From contig NC_040032.1 in NCBI RefSeq assembly GCF_000972845.2, positions 9,274,334 to 9,338,333 on the forward strand: a DNA stretch of 64,000 nt. The letters run 5' to 3'. Under the pieces are notes generated by a model that did not search any database, was not told the DNA's origin, and was given only the letters and a program-made list of their open reading frames with translations. This document shows, one piece after another, positions 23,260-35,670 of the stretch (position 1 is the first letter of the stretch; each line of letters begins with the position of its first letter). The DNA comes from Larimichthys crocea. Taxonomy: Eukaryota; Chordata; Actinopteri; Sciaenidae. Made by a program: the position numbers and the translations under genes.

Positions 23260-25189
23260 CAGTCAAACTTGTGCAGTCAACATCCTCTGCAATTATTCAG
23301 TCTGTTTCCAGAACGTACTGAGACACAGCATGTCTGCATCGACAAACAAACACCAGCATCAGCTTGTCTGAGATCACAGTTATATTAATTTCTATGCTGG
23401 TACAAGTTTTATTTGTTCGTTTGCACAGTAACACTTCTGTTGAGTCATTGCCTTCAGATTATTGATTGAAACTAATTCAGCACTCACCATACATTGTTTT
23501 CTAGTGTAGGTATATATTTGTTCGTGCTTCAGTAAATAAACTGAATTATTTGTTGTGCTGCGAGCTGCTGAACAGCCCGTCATTCGTCCGTTGTGAGGGT
23601 CAGATCTGTGTTAGTCTTTCTGCTTTTGCTTGTCACTATTTCGTCCTCACCTGCATTATCAGTAGTTCACTTGCCTGGCAGATGTTCAAGGCATCTTCTT
23701 TTTATCCTCCACATCAAAAACGATCTGGGGTACCGGATCATGGAGTCAGAAAGTCGTCCAAAGATTAGTTTGTACAATGTCCAGTCGTCTTTATTTTCTT
23801 CCGTTAGCTCTAATTATGTCTGTTTAGCTTTGTTTCCAGTCCCATGGCCGTGACGTACAGTTGAAACTGAAACCTGAAGGTTTCTTCAAGTCGCTGTACA
23901 TCTACCTTATAACCCCGCCCAGCTTCTACAGGTGAAATCTTATTCCTTCGAGTCTATTAACAAGCCAACGCTGACACCTTGTGGTCGAAAGTATCATTTA
24001 ATCGCCACACTCGTGATTATCCTTCGATAAGGATCCTTCCACTTCTCCTGGTAAGGTGTTGGATGAAGTCATGTTCGTCCACACCAAAATGGGATGGAGA
24101 TGGATCAGTCAGTATTAAGAATGGACGCCGCATCTGTGGTTTTTGTGATTGATGTTGGAGACACATTCAAAAGTAAGTGGACTGCACGAAGGTTTTGGGG
24201 GTAACCATTCATAAAAACTCCTCGTGTAGCAATTTAGGGTTTAGTATGTAGCTGGGGATTGAACCACTGATTACCCGATTAGTAGATGACCCACAGCCAC
24301 CTTGGATTGGGTTGGAGTTCTGGTCTGACGGCCTTGAAATAATGACGGACTGTCATTCCTCTTTACTTTGCTGAGCGCTTCTTGTCTTAATATAGATCAC
24401 TACAGTAGTTCTCAACATGAACTCTGAACAAGAACTGAAGGATGTAGTCTCCGTGACGTTACTCACAGGTTTCTAAAGAGTTGTTGTGAAGCTCATGGTG
24501 TTGGCTGTCCAGCCTCTTCTGCCTCCCGGCTAATCTAAATATCAGCAAAGTCGTGGATCATCAGTGGACCTGAGGTGGAGGTTATGTCTTGAGCTGTCCA
24601 AAATATCCCAGAGGACTTGTTTGTATGTTTTAAAACAATAATTTAATGTTTCTTTTGAATATTTGGGTGTGCCTGAGGTGAATGAAGAGCTGACTCTCTC
24701 CGTCTCATGAATAGAAACATAAGTTTCACTGTGAATAAAAATTAAACATGCAGATTAATTTGTTTATGCTCTGAAGCTCAGACCTCTGTTCTTTCTCTTT
24801 GTGCTCGACTCCAACATACAGCAATTTACACATTAACACCTGAAGTGTTAAATATTCATCTTCAAACACATGCATGATGGATAACGATGATTTATCCTTT
24901 AATTGTACAGTTTTAACACTTAAACAACGTCAACACACGCACTGTTACATTTGAACTGAGCTGAATGCATGAATATTTTAGATGTGTTGCTTTAGTTTAA
25001 TTATGTCTTCATCAAAGGACTGTGTGCACCTCCATTATCTCCTCCTTTCTTCTTGCTGAACAACATAAATCACCTCAGTAGTGTAACATAATTCCCCGTT
25101 GGTCTCAGAGGCTGTGCTTGAACCTGGTCCGGCTCCTGGGCCCGGTTCTGTTTGTCTGGTTTGCTTGTCTCCCATCTCCTCTTTGCACC
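23260..25189. other. No recognisable gene; part of an interspersed repeat
   Basis: Contains TAGTCTCCGTGACGTTACTC and GTCGTGGATCATCAGTGGAC near 24450-24600. These are pieces of the fish interspersed repeat that also hosts the 42-bp unit. Nothing else is evident. Confidence 0.4.
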
Positions 25190-26230
25190 TCCACACGTTT
25201 CAAAAATGTTCTCTTAGCGGGGTTTGAACCCACAACTTCTGGATCTAAAAGGGTTCAATGGGAACATCTTAACCCACTGGACCACTGAAGACTCAGAAAG
25301 AAACAAGAAGAAGCAGTGAGCAGTGGACCATGTGGTCCAAAAGGACATGGAGACAAACAAAGTGAAGAACAGAGATGTTCTTCAGCAGCTCCATCAGGAC
25401 TGATGGAGGAGAATCTTTAGCATGATTCCTCCCCTCAATCTGATCCTGGTTCTTCTTCTTCATCAGTACTGAAGATGGTCCAGTGGGGAAGGACGCCGAC
25501 CACCAACGAACCTCATCGAACCTCGGCTACCTGAGGTGTGTGTATGTGTGAGAGAGAGAGTTCAAAGAAGTGACCGGTGGAGGTGGTTTTCTTGTTGGGT
25601 TTGCTTGTCTCATGTTCTTGCTTGTCTTCCATCTCCTCCTTGTTCAAAAATGTTCTCTTAGCGGGGTTTGAACCCACAACTTCTGGATCTAAAAGGGTTC
25701 AAGGGGAACATCTTAACCCACTGGACCACTGAAGATTCAGAAGGAAGCAAGAAGAAGCAGTGAGCAGTGGACCATGTGGTCCAAAAGGACATGGAGACGT
25801 GGTTTTCCTTCTACATGATGAGACAAACATAGTGAAGAACAGAGATGTTCTTCAGCAGCTCCATCAGGACTGATGGAGGAGAATCTTCAGCATGATTCCT
25901 CCCCTCAATCTGATCCTGGTTCTTCTTTTTCATCAGTACTGAAGATGGTCCAGTGGGGAAGGACGCCGACCGCCAACGTGGAGACGTGGGATCGAACCTC
26001 GGCTCCGGCAACCTGAGGTACGTGAAACTGTGTGTGTGTGTGTGTCTAAAAACAAAAACTCAAAACTCAAAAACTCAAACAAAACCGTCAAACTTGCGTT
26101 GCGTGCATTTCTCGTCGTGAATTTCCGCCGAATTTCTCCGATTTCAACTTCATCGCCACCTTCAACATCGTTGCGCTTGCGTGCATTTCAACTTCAACAC
26201 AGAGGAGCATCACGTGAATGAAGAACAGGT
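25190..26230 (-). mobile_element. Tandem pair of two-headed tRNA-like SINE-type repeats, minus orientation
   Basis: Reverse-oriented counterpart of 1470-2520. The GGGTTTGAACCC-type B boxes near 25219 and 25660, with CCACTGGACCA near 25275 and 25715, are the minus-strand heads. TGGTCCAGTGG near 25475 and 25945, with GGATCGAACCT near 25990, are plus-strand heads. A short TG run and the ATTTCTCGTCGTGAATTTCC tail follow at 26025-26170. This locus is independent of the first pair, which shows that the dimer itself spread or recurs. Confidence 0.7.
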
Positions 26231-26755
26231 AAGCCAAGGTAAGTGGAGTTAATTATTTTTGATGAATTTTGACGAAAGAATTGGAAAAAAAGAGCAAAAT
26301 ATATTTGGATGTTTGTTTCTTCTTTAACATCATTCATCGTCTTCGTCACTGTGATGCCGAACACAGAAACCAGGCTGGCAGTCGACCATCGAGGTGGTTT
26401 TCTTGCCAGGTATGGCTCCTGGAGTCAGTTCAGTAAGCGACACAGCTGACCGAGAGTTCACTAATTATGTATCAAATCTGATCCAGTTTCACTAAAATAA
26501 CCGAATAGAGTTATGAAGTTTGTGCTTTCAAACTTTAAAGCTTAACGATCTGGAGGTCAGCGTCAAGGCTGCCCTTAGTGTTTACACAGAACACGCTTCG
26601 TTTAAATACACGTAAATTATGTTTATTTCACGGTCACCGTCTCTCGTTATGAACATCGAACTTTCAAGGCTTCAGGGTTTCATCAGCCTCTTTGTTTGAC
26701 TTGAAAGCAATTAAAGGATCTTTTATTCATTATTATTATGGCACCTTTGCTCTTT

Positions 26756-26776
26756 ATATATATATATATATATAAT
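26756..26776 (+). repeat. (TA)n microsatellite
   Basis: Short TA run. The matching tract in the duplicate (33537-33576) is about twice as long. Confidence 0.85.
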
Positions 26777-26789
26777 ATCTAACTATCTA

Positions 26790-27235
26790 TATTCCTCCTG
26801 TCTGCCTGTATTTGTGTTTGTTTGGTCTCTCTTCTCTCTACACACCTGCCGATCATCACCAATCAGCACACCTGTCTGCTATCCAACAGTCAGCACCGTC
26901 TTCAGGTGCTGTGGACAACCTGCCGGTCCTCTCTGGATCACAGGACGTCCACGCAGAGTGTTTCCTGCTGCAGTATGAAGGTTAATTTCACCTCCGTCCA
27001 TCCGTCCGTCTGTTTCCTCCATCTCGGGATTATCCGCCTGCCTGTCTCACTGTCCACCAAGCCCGTCAGCCAGCTCTCGTTCCTGGGATTCCCTCTGCCA
27101 AGCCTCCACCTGGGTTTCCTCCACCTCACCTCAGCCGGCTACACCTCTCCATGCCTGCCGGTATTCTGAATAAAACACCTGTTTCCACCTCACCTGTCAT
27201 CTGTATGTATTTGGGTTCAGTTAAACTACACTGTG
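26790..27235 (+). mobile_element. Possible solo LTR or 3' end of a retroelement
   Basis: A pyrimidine-rich block with CACCTGTCTGCTATCC ends with a GAATAAAAC polyadenylation-like signal (about 27168), then CACCTGTTTCCACC and TATTTGGGTTCA. This arrangement resembles the end of some fish Gypsy-type LTRs. I found no second LTR, primer-binding site or pol coding sequence. The duplicate is at about 33580-33990. Confidence 0.3.
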
Positions 27236-28023
27236 TGTTGTGTAGTAGCTGTATATTTGTCTTATAACTAACCTGTCCTGTTTTTTTTAGAGCAATCTGA
27301 TGCTGCTCAGGTGTTTCTGGACCCCTCAGGTGAGTTTCTGGTCTTTTCTTTTTCATAGAGCATTTTCGAAAGACGTTCAGACATTTAAACTTTCACATTT
27401 TAAAGCATACATTGACAATTCTTTGACAAATAAAGATCCCAATATACCCTTAAAGACATGAAGTGTTGGTTCACAGGTGTAAATACTTACTTAACGTTAT
27501 GTGACAGAAATAACGTCCGCAGTATTTACCGGTCACGCAAAGCTGAAATCTTAAATTTATTCCTCCGCGATGTCGGGTCGCTTTTTGGTTTACAAGCAGT
27601 TGTTGTGATCCGAAATCCCTCAAGCAGTATAGTGAACCCAAAGTATCCTGCAATGCATCGTGAAAAGTACCGTACATCGATGGTCACTGATGATCAATCA
27701 TGATATATCATCATAACCGGAGAGAGCGGCGTGAAGATCTGTCGTAAAAATGTGAGTCTATTTTCTATGTGTTTCGTTTATGTTAACAAACGGCACTAAA
27801 ACTGTTGTAATTATCTATTTCGTTTTAAACCAAATCCCTGCTCAACTCGAGGATTAACCGTTCATAATTAGTATCTCTCCCTCCGGGAAATACATGACAC
27901 TGGTTACTGATGGATTTTTAAATCTTAATTATATTTCAGCCAATCAAATCCACCGTCAGACTGTTAAAATACAGAACGATGTACAAAAGAAGGACCAACA
28001 AAACAGACAAATTAATGTGTGGA
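27236..28023. other. No recognisable gene
   Basis: Single-copy sequence apart from its duplicate at about 33990-34790. The open frame at 27458-27703 is also largely open in the duplicate but has no recognisable domain or splice context. Confidence 0.4.
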
Positions 28024-28911
28024 AAAAACCTGGACGTAGTCTCCGTGACGTCCCCGCGGACTGTCTAAAACCTGGACGTAGTCTCCGTGACGTCCCCGCA
28101 GACTGTCTAAAACCTGGACGTAGTCTCCGTGACGTCCCCGCAGACTGTCTAAAACCTGGACGTAGTCTCCGTGACGTCCCCGCAGACTGTCTAAAACCTG
28201 GACGTAGTCTCCGTGACGTCCCCGCAGACTGTCTAAAACCTGGACGTAGTCTCCGTGACGTCCCCGCAGACTGTCTAAAACCTGGACGTAGTCTCCGTGA
28301 CGTCCCCGCAGACTGTCTAAAACCTGGACGTAGTCTCCGTGACGTCCCCGCAGACTGTCTAAAACCTGGACGTAGTCTCCGTGACGTCCCCGCAGACTGT
28401 CTAAAACCTGGACGTAGTCTCCGTGACGTCCCCGCAGACTGTCTAAAACCTGGACGTAGTCTCCGTGACGTCCCCGCAGACTGTCTAAAACCTGGACGTA
28501 GTCTCCGTGACGTCCCCGCAGACTGTCTAAAACCTGGACGTAGTCTCCGTGACGTCCCCGCAGACTGTCTAAAACCTGGACGTAGTCTCCGTGACGTCCC
28601 CGCAGACTGTCTAAAACCTGGACGTAGTCTCCGTGACGTCCCCGCAGACTGTCTAAAACCTGGACGTAGTCTCCGTGACGTCCCCGCAGACTGTCTAAAA
28701 CCTGGACGTAGTCTCCGTGACGTCCCCGCAGACTGTCTAAAACCTGGACGTAGTCTCCGTGACGTCCCCGCAGACTGTCTAAAACCTGGACGTAGTCTCC
28801 GCGACGTCCCCGCAGACTGTCTAAAACCTGGACGTGGTCTCCGCGACGTCCCCGCAGACTGTCTAAAACCTGGACGTGGTCTCCGTGACGTCCCTGCAGA
28901 CTGTCTAAAAC
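28024..28911 (+). repeat. 42-bp CpG-rich minisatellite, about 21 units
   Basis: The unit is TAGTCTCCGTGACGTCCCCG plus CAGACTGTCTAAAACCTGGACG. It is nearly invariant for 18 units. The last three carry CCGCGACG and TGGTCTCC variants, as expected at an array edge. Because 42 is divisible by three, the unit keeps one plus-strand frame (14-residue repeat LKPGRSLRDVPADC) and two minus-strand frames open, giving open frames of 348, 359 and 303 codons. I regard these as by-products. Each unit has four CpG and a TGACGTC site resembling half of a CRE. Confidence 0.95.
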
Positions 28912-29339
28912 AAGTGTCAGCATGTTTTAAAAACATTTGATGAGGTGATGAACATTTCTTTTGAATGTTTGGGTGTGCCTGAGGTGAATGAAGAGCTGAC
29001 TCTCTCCGGCTCATGAATAGAAACATAAGTTTCACTGTGAATAAAAATAAAACATGCAGATTAATTTGTTTATGCTCTGAAGCTCAGACCTCTGTTCTTT
29101 CTCTTTGTGCTCGACTCCAACATACAGCAATTTACACATTAACACCTGAAGTGTTAAATATTCATCTTCAAACACATGCATGATGGATGACGATGATTTA
29201 TCCTTTAATTGTACAGTTTTAACACCGTCAACACACGTACTGTTACATTTGAACTGAGCTGAATGCATGAATATTTTAGACGTGTTGCTTTAGTTTAATT
29301 ATGTCTTCATCAAAGGACTGTGTGCACCTCCATTAAACC

Positions 29340-29893
29340 AGAACTGTCCTTTGTACCGGGCTGTGAACATGTTTGGACCGCCGGGAAGACGACAACGTTT
29401 CAGACCCGAGGCCCAGAATACTCATTTATTAACAGAGCTAACAGAGCTAACAGAGCTAACGGAGCTAACAGAGCTAACAGAGCTAACGGAGCTAACGGAA
29501 CAAAAAGAGCTAACAGAGCTAACAGAGCTAACAGAGCTAACGGAGCTAATGGAACAAAAAGAGCTAACAGAGCTAACAGAGCTAACAGAGCTAACGGAGC
29601 TAACGGAACAAAAAGAGCTAACAGAGCTAACAGAGCTAACGGAGCTAACGGAACAAAAAGAGCTAACGGAACTAAAAGAGCTAACGGAGCTAACGGAGCT
29701 AACGGATCTAAAAGAGCTAACAGAACTAAAAGAGCTAACAGAGCTAACGGAACTAAAAGAGCTAACAGAGCTAACGGAGCTAACAGCCAATGAACGAACA
29801 GAGTTAACTGACATTTGGACATGGGGTCTTATGGAGACTGACTCGGTTCTGGAGCCAGCCTCAGGTGGACGTTTGAGGAACTGCAGTTGTTAA
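29340..29893 (+). mobile_element. Teleost interspersed repeat interrupted by a GCTAAC array
   Basis: The left part (CCGGGCTGTGAACATGTTTG) and right part (GACATTTGGACATGGGGTCT, then CTGGAGCCAGCCTCAGGTGG and GAGGAACTGCAG) are adjacent in other copies such as 3700-3830. Here about 430 bp containing the 9-bp GCTAAC array separate them. Confidence 0.65.
29431..29787 (+). repeat. 9-bp GCTAAC minisatellite
   Basis: Units AGAGCTAAC and GGAGCTAAC alternate with GGAACAAAA and GGAACTAAA variants. The 9-bp period leaves several frames open on both strands (ELT, ANR and SSV-like repeats), which are not evidence of coding. Confidence 0.95.
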
Positions 29894-29925
29894 CTTCACT
29901 TCATTTAAAACATGAAGAACACGTT

Positions 29926-29935
29926 NNNNNNNNNN
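29926..29935. other. Assembly gap (10 N)
   Basis: Ten N exactly between the two copies of duplicated segment 2. Placeholder size. Confidence 0.99.
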
Positions 29936-31959
29936 ACTCTTTGGTCAGTCAAACTTGTTGCAGTCAACATCCTCTGCAATTATTCAGTCTGTTTCCAGAA
30001 ACGTACTGAGACACAGCATGTCTGCATCGACAAACAAACACCAGCATCAGCTTGTCTGAGATCCTAGTTATATTAATTTCTATGCTGGTACAAGTTTTTT
30101 TCTTTGTTTGCACAGTAACACTTCTGTTGGTCATTGCCTTCAGATTATGCTGAAACTAATTCAGCACTCACCATACATGTTTTCTAGTGTAGGTATATAT
30201 TTGTTCGTGCTTCAGTAAAATAAACTGAATTATTTGTTGTGCTGCGAGCTGCTGAACAGCCCGCCATTCGTCCATTGTGAGGGTCAGATCTGTGTTAGTC
30301 TTTCTGCTTTTGCTTGTCACTATTTCGTCCTCACCTGCATTATCAGTAGTTTCACTTGCCTGGCAGATGTTCAAGGCGTCTTCTTTTTATCCTCCATATC
30401 AAAAACGATCTGGGGTACCTGGATCATGGAGTCTTTCAGTGTCACAAAGTTGCATGACAGTGCTTTTACCTTCAGGTCAGTCAGAAAGTCGTCCAAAGAT
30501 TATTTGTTACAATGTCCAGTTCGTTCTTATTTCTCTTCCGTTGCGTTGATTCTGTCTGTTTAGCTTGTTTCCAGTCCCATGGCTGTGACGTACAGTTGAA
30601 ACTGAAACCTGAAGGTTTCTTCAAGTCGCTGTACATCTACCTTATAACCCCGCCCAGCTTCTACAGGTGAAATCTTATTCCTTCGAGTCTATTAACCAAG
30701 CCACGCTGACACCTTGTGGTCGAAAGTATCATTTAATCGTCACACTCGTGATATCCTTCGTAAGGATCCTTCCACTCTCCTGGTAAGTGTTGGATGTTCA
30801 TGTTCGTCCACACCAAAATTGGATGGAGATGGATCAGTCAGTATAAAATGGACACACATCTGTGGTTTTTGTGACTGATGTTGGAGACCATTCAAAAGTT
30901 AGTGGACTGCACGAAGGTTTTGGGGTGGTTAACCATTCATAAAAACTCCTCGTGTAGCAATTTAGGGTTAGTATCTAGCTGGGGATTGACCACTGATTAC
31001 CGATTAGTAGATGACCTGCTAACTGCTGACCCACAGCCACCTTGGATTGGGTTGGAGTTCTGGTCCGCGGGACCTGAAGTAATGACGGACTGTCATTCTC
31101 TTTACTTGCTGAGGTTCTTGTCTAAATAGATCCTACAGTAGTTTTTCAACATGAACTTGAACAAGAACTGAAGGATGTAGTCTCCGTGACGTTACTCCAC
31201 GGTTTCTAAAGAGTTGTTGTGAAGTCATGGTGTTGGCTGTCCAGCCTCTTCTGCCTCCCGGCTATCTAAATATCAGCAAAGTCGTGGATCATCAGTGGAC
31301 CTGAGGTGGAGGTTACGGCTTGAGCTGTCCAAAAAAATCCCAGAGGACTTGTGTTGTTTTTTTAAAACAATAATTTTGTTCTTTTGAATATTTGGGTGTG
31401 CCTGAGGTGAATGAAGAGCTGACTCTCTCCGGCTCATGAATAGAAACATAAGTTTCACTGTGAATAAAAATTAAACATGCAGATTATTGTTTTATGCTCT
31501 GAAGCTCAGACCTTGTTCTTTCTCTTTGTGCTCGACTCCAACATCAGCAATTTACACATTAACACCTGAAGTGTTAAATATTCATCTTCAAAAACATGCA
31601 TGATGGTAACGATGATTTATCCTTTAATGTACAGTTTTAAACACCGTCAACACCCGCACTGTTACATTTGAACTGAGCTGATGATGATATTTTAGATGTG
31701 TTGCTTTAGTTTAATTATGTCTTCATCAAAGAGTGTGTGCACCTCCATTATCTCCTCCTTTCTTCTTGCTGAACAACATAAATCACGTCAGTAGTGTAAC
31801 ATTATTCCCCGTTGGTCTCAGAGGCTTTAACCTGGTCCGGTCCTGGGCCGGTCTGTTGCAGTTAGCAATTAATTAGCAAGTCAGTTCAAAGAAGTGACTG
31901 GTGGAGGTGTTTCTTGTTGGGTTTGATTGTCTCCCATCTCCTCTTTGCACCTCCACAGT

Positions 31960-33020
31960 TTCAAAAAATGTTCTCTTAGCGGGGTGGGTTTGAACCCACT
32001 AACTTCTGGATCTAAAAGGGTTCAAGGGGACACTCTTAACCCCTGGACCACTGAAGATTCAGAAGGAACAAGAAGAAGCACGAGCGTGGACCCTGTGGTC
32101 CAAAGGACATGGAGACGTGGTTTTCCTCTACACTGATGAGACAAACAAAGTGAAGGACAGAGATGTTCTTAGCAGCTCCATCAGGACTGATGGAGGAGAT
32201 CTTCGCATGATTCCTCCCCTCAACTGATCCTGGTTCTTCTTCTTCATCAGTACTGAGATGGTCCAGTGGGGAAGGACGCCGACCACCAACTAACCTCATC
32301 GAACCTCGCTCCTGAGGTGTGTGTTGTGTGAGAGAGAGAGTTCAAAGAAGTGACCGGTGGAGGTGGTTTTTCTTGTTAGGTTTGCTTGTCTCATGTTTCT
32401 TGCTTGTCTTCCATCTCCTCCTTGTTCAAAAATGTTCTCTTAGCGGGGTTTGAACCCACACTTCTGGTTCTAAAAGGGTTCAAGGGGAACATCTTAACCC
32501 ACTGGACCACTGAGATTCTGAAGAAACAGAAAGAGCACTGAGCAGTGGACCTGTGGTCCAAAGGACATGGAGACGTTGGTTTCCTTCTACATGATGAGAC
32601 AAACAAAGAAGGGACAGAGATGTTCTTCAGCCGCTCCATCAGGACTGATGGAGGAGAATCTTCAGCATGATTCCTCCCCTCAATCTGACCCTGGTTCTTC
32701 TTCTTCATCAGTACTGAAGATGGTCCAGTGGGGAAGGACGCCGACCGCCAATGTGGAGACTGGGATCGAACCTCAGCTCCGGCAACCTGAGGGACGTGAA
32801 ACTCTGTGTGTGTGTGTGTGTGTGGGTCTAAAAACAAAACCAAGCTCAAAAACTCAAACAAAACCGTCAAACTTGCGTTGCGTTCATCTCGTCGTGAATT
32901 TCCACCGAATTTCTCCCATTTCAACTTCATCGCCACTTCAACACCGTTGCGCTTGCGTGATTTCTCCGATTTCAATTCAAACACAGAGGAGCATCACTGG
33001 GATGAAGAACAGGTAAGCCA
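31960..33020 (-). mobile_element. Tandem SINE-type pair, duplicate of 25190-26230
   Basis: Same two-unit minus-strand arrangement with indel noise. Not an independent insertion. Confidence 0.7.
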
Positions 33021-33534
33021 AGGTAAGTGGAGTTAATTATTTTTGATGAATTTTGAGAGAAAGAATTGGAACGAGAAAAAGAGGAAATGTATTTGGTGTT
33101 TGTTTTCTTCTTTAACATCATTCATCGTCTCGTCACTGTGATGCCGAACACAGAAACCAGGCTGGCAGTCGACCATCAAGGTGGTTTTCTTGCCAGGTTT
33201 GGCTCCTGGAGTCAGTTCAGTAAGCGACACAGCTGACCGAGAGTTCCTAAATTATGTATCAAATCTGATCCAGTTTCACTAAAATAACCGAATACAGTTA
33301 TGAAGTTTGTGCTTTCAAACTTTAAAGCTTAACGATCTGGAGGTCAGCGTCAAGGCTGCCATTAGTGTTTACCCAGAACACGCTTCGTTTAAATACACGT
33401 AAATTATGTTTTTCACCGGTCACCGTCTCTCGTTATGAACATCGAACTTTCAGGCTCGACGTTTCATCAGCCTCTTTGTTTGACTTGAAAGCAATTAAAG
33501 GATCTTTTATTCATTATTATTAGGCACCTTTGCT

Positions 33535-33536
<2 letters not shown>

Positions 33537-33576
<40 letters not shown>
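33537..33576 (+). repeat. (TA)n microsatellite
   Basis: About 40 bases of TA repeats. Counterpart of the shorter tract at 26756. Confidence 0.9.
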
Positions 33577-33581
<5 letters not shown>

Positions 33582-34794
33582 TATTCCTCCGTCTGCCTGT
33601 TGTTGTGTTTGTTTGGTCTCTCTTCTCTCTACACACCTGCGATCATCACCAATCAGCAACACCTGTCTGCTATCCAACCTGCCGGTCCTCTCTGGATCAC
33701 AGGACGTCCATGCAGCGTGTTTCCTGCTGCAGTATGAAGGTTAATTTCACCTCCGTCCATCCGTCCGTCTGTTTCCTCCACCTCGGGATTATCCACCTGC
33801 CTTCTCACTGTCCACCAAGCCCGTCCGCCAGCTCTCGTTCCTGGGATTCCCTCTGCCAAGCCTCCACCTGGGTTTCTCCACCTCACCTCAGCCGGGTACA
33901 CCTCTCCATGCCTGCCGGTATTCTGAATAAAACACCTGTTTCCACCTCACCTGTCGTCTGTATGTATTTGGGTTCGGTGAAATACACTGTGTGTCGTGGA
34001 GTGTAGTAGCTGTAATTATCTTAGAACTAACCTGTCCTTTTTTTTTTTTTTTAAGAACTGATGCTGCTCAGGTGTTTCTGGACCCGTCAGGTGAGTTTCT
34101 GGTCTTTTTTTTTTCATAGAGCGTTTCCGAAAGACGTTCAGACGTTTAAACTTTCACATTTTAAAGCATACATTGACAATTCTTTGCAAATAAAGATCCC
34201 AATATACCCTTAAAGACATGAAGTGTTGGTTCACAGGTGTAAATACTTACTTAACGTTATGTGACAGAAATAACGTCCTGCGGATTTACCGGTCACGCAA
34301 AGCTGAAATCTTAAATTTATTCCTCCGCGATGTCGGGTCGCTTTTTGGTTTACAAGCAGTTGTTGTGATCCGAGTCCCTAGCAGTATAGTGAACCCAAAG
34401 TATCCTGCAGTGCATCATGAAAAGTACCGTACATCGATGGTCACTGACGATCAGTCACGATAAATCATCATGAACCAAGAGAGCCGAGAGAGCGGCGTGA
34501 AGATCTGTCGTAAAAATGTTTGAGTCTCATTTTCTTGTTTTTCGTTTTATGTTAACAAACGCACTAAACTGTGTAATTATCTATTTCGTTTTAAACCAAA
34601 TCCCTGCTCAACTCGGGATTTACCGTCATAATTAGTATCTCTCCCTCCGGGAAATACATGACACTGGTTACTGATGGATTTTTAAATCTTAATTATATTT
34701 CAGCCAATCAATCCGCCGTCAGACTGTTAAATACAGAACGATGTACAAAAGAAGGACCAAACAAACAGGTCTGACAAATTCATGTGTGGAAAAA

Positions 34795-35143
34795 ACTGTC
34801 TAAACCTGGAGTAGTCTCCGTGACGTCCCCGCAGACTGTCTAAAACCTGGACGTAGTCTCGTGACGTCCCCGCAGACTGTCTAAAACCTGGACGTAGTCT
34901 CTGTGACGTCCCCGCAGACTGTCTAAACCTGACGTTGTCTCCCATGACGTCCCCGCAGACTGTCTAAAATCTGGACGTACGTATCTCCGCGACGTCCCCG
35001 TAGACTGTCTAAAACCTGGACGTAGTCTCCGCGACGTCCCCGCAGACGTTCTAAAACCTGGACGTAGTCTCCGCGACGTCCCCGCCAGACTGTCTAAAAC
35101 CTGGACGTGTCTCCGCGACGTCACTGCAGACTGTCTAAAACAA
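34795..35143 (+). repeat. 42-bp minisatellite, about 8 noisy units (duplicate locus)
   Basis: Same unit as 28024-28911, but with indels, variants such as CTCCGCGACG in the later units, and only about 350 bp. Confidence 0.9.
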
Positions 35144-35670
35144 AAGGTCAGCATGTTTTAAAAACATTTGATGAGGTGATGAAACATTTCTTTTGAATAT
35201 TGGGTGTGCCTGAGGTGAATGAAGAGGTGACTCTCTCCGGCTCATGAATAGAAACATAAGTTTCACTGTGAATAAAATTAAACATGCAGATTAATTTGTT
35301 TTGCTCTGAAGCTCAGACCTCTGTTCTTTCTCTTTGTGCTCGACTCCAACATACAGCAATTTACACATTAACACCTGAATGTTGTTAATATTCATCTTCA
35401 AACACATGCATGATGGATACGATGATTTATCCTTTAATTGTACAGTTTTAACACTCAACAACCGTCGACACACGCACTGTTACATTTGAACTGAGCTGAA
35501 TGCCTGAATATTTTAGATGTGTTGCTTTAGTTTATTATGTCTTCATCAAAGGACTGTGTGCACCTCCATTAAACCAGAACTGTTTTTTGTACCGGGCTGT
35601 GAACATGTTTGGACCTCCGGGAAGGCGACAACGTTTCAGACCGAGGCCCACGAATACTCATTTACTACAA

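Larger units (their letters stand above)
23250..29925 (+). repeat. First copy of duplicated segment 2 (contig end)
   Basis: Colinear with 29936-36702. It ends abruptly at a 10-N gap, and the partner starts immediately after that gap with the sequence found here at 23250. It has 21 clean units of the 42-bp minisatellite but a short GCTAAC array, whereas the partner has fewer 42-bp units and a longer GCTAAC array. I infer unmerged overlapping contigs or haplotypes. Confidence 0.85.

Noticed and set aside
26790..27235. A complete LTR retrotransposon
   Set aside because: Only one LTR-like block with a polyadenylation-like signal is visible, without a second LTR, primer-binding site or pol coding region. 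It is kept only as a low-confidence fragment.
27894..29035. The longest open frames in the window (348, 359 and 303 codons on both strands) as repetitive protein genes
   Set aside because: All are made by the 42-bp array, whose period is a multiple of three, so several frames are open at once. There is no splice context, and the duplicate locus and the 46.5-kb array break the frame.
29320..29893. Open frames with ELT, ANR, LLA or SSV repeats as low-complexity or ice-binding-like proteins
   Set aside because: They come from 9-bp GCTAAC units that leave many frames open on both strands. The same happens at 36308-36605 and 44311-44989. The array sits inside a non-coding interspersed repeat.
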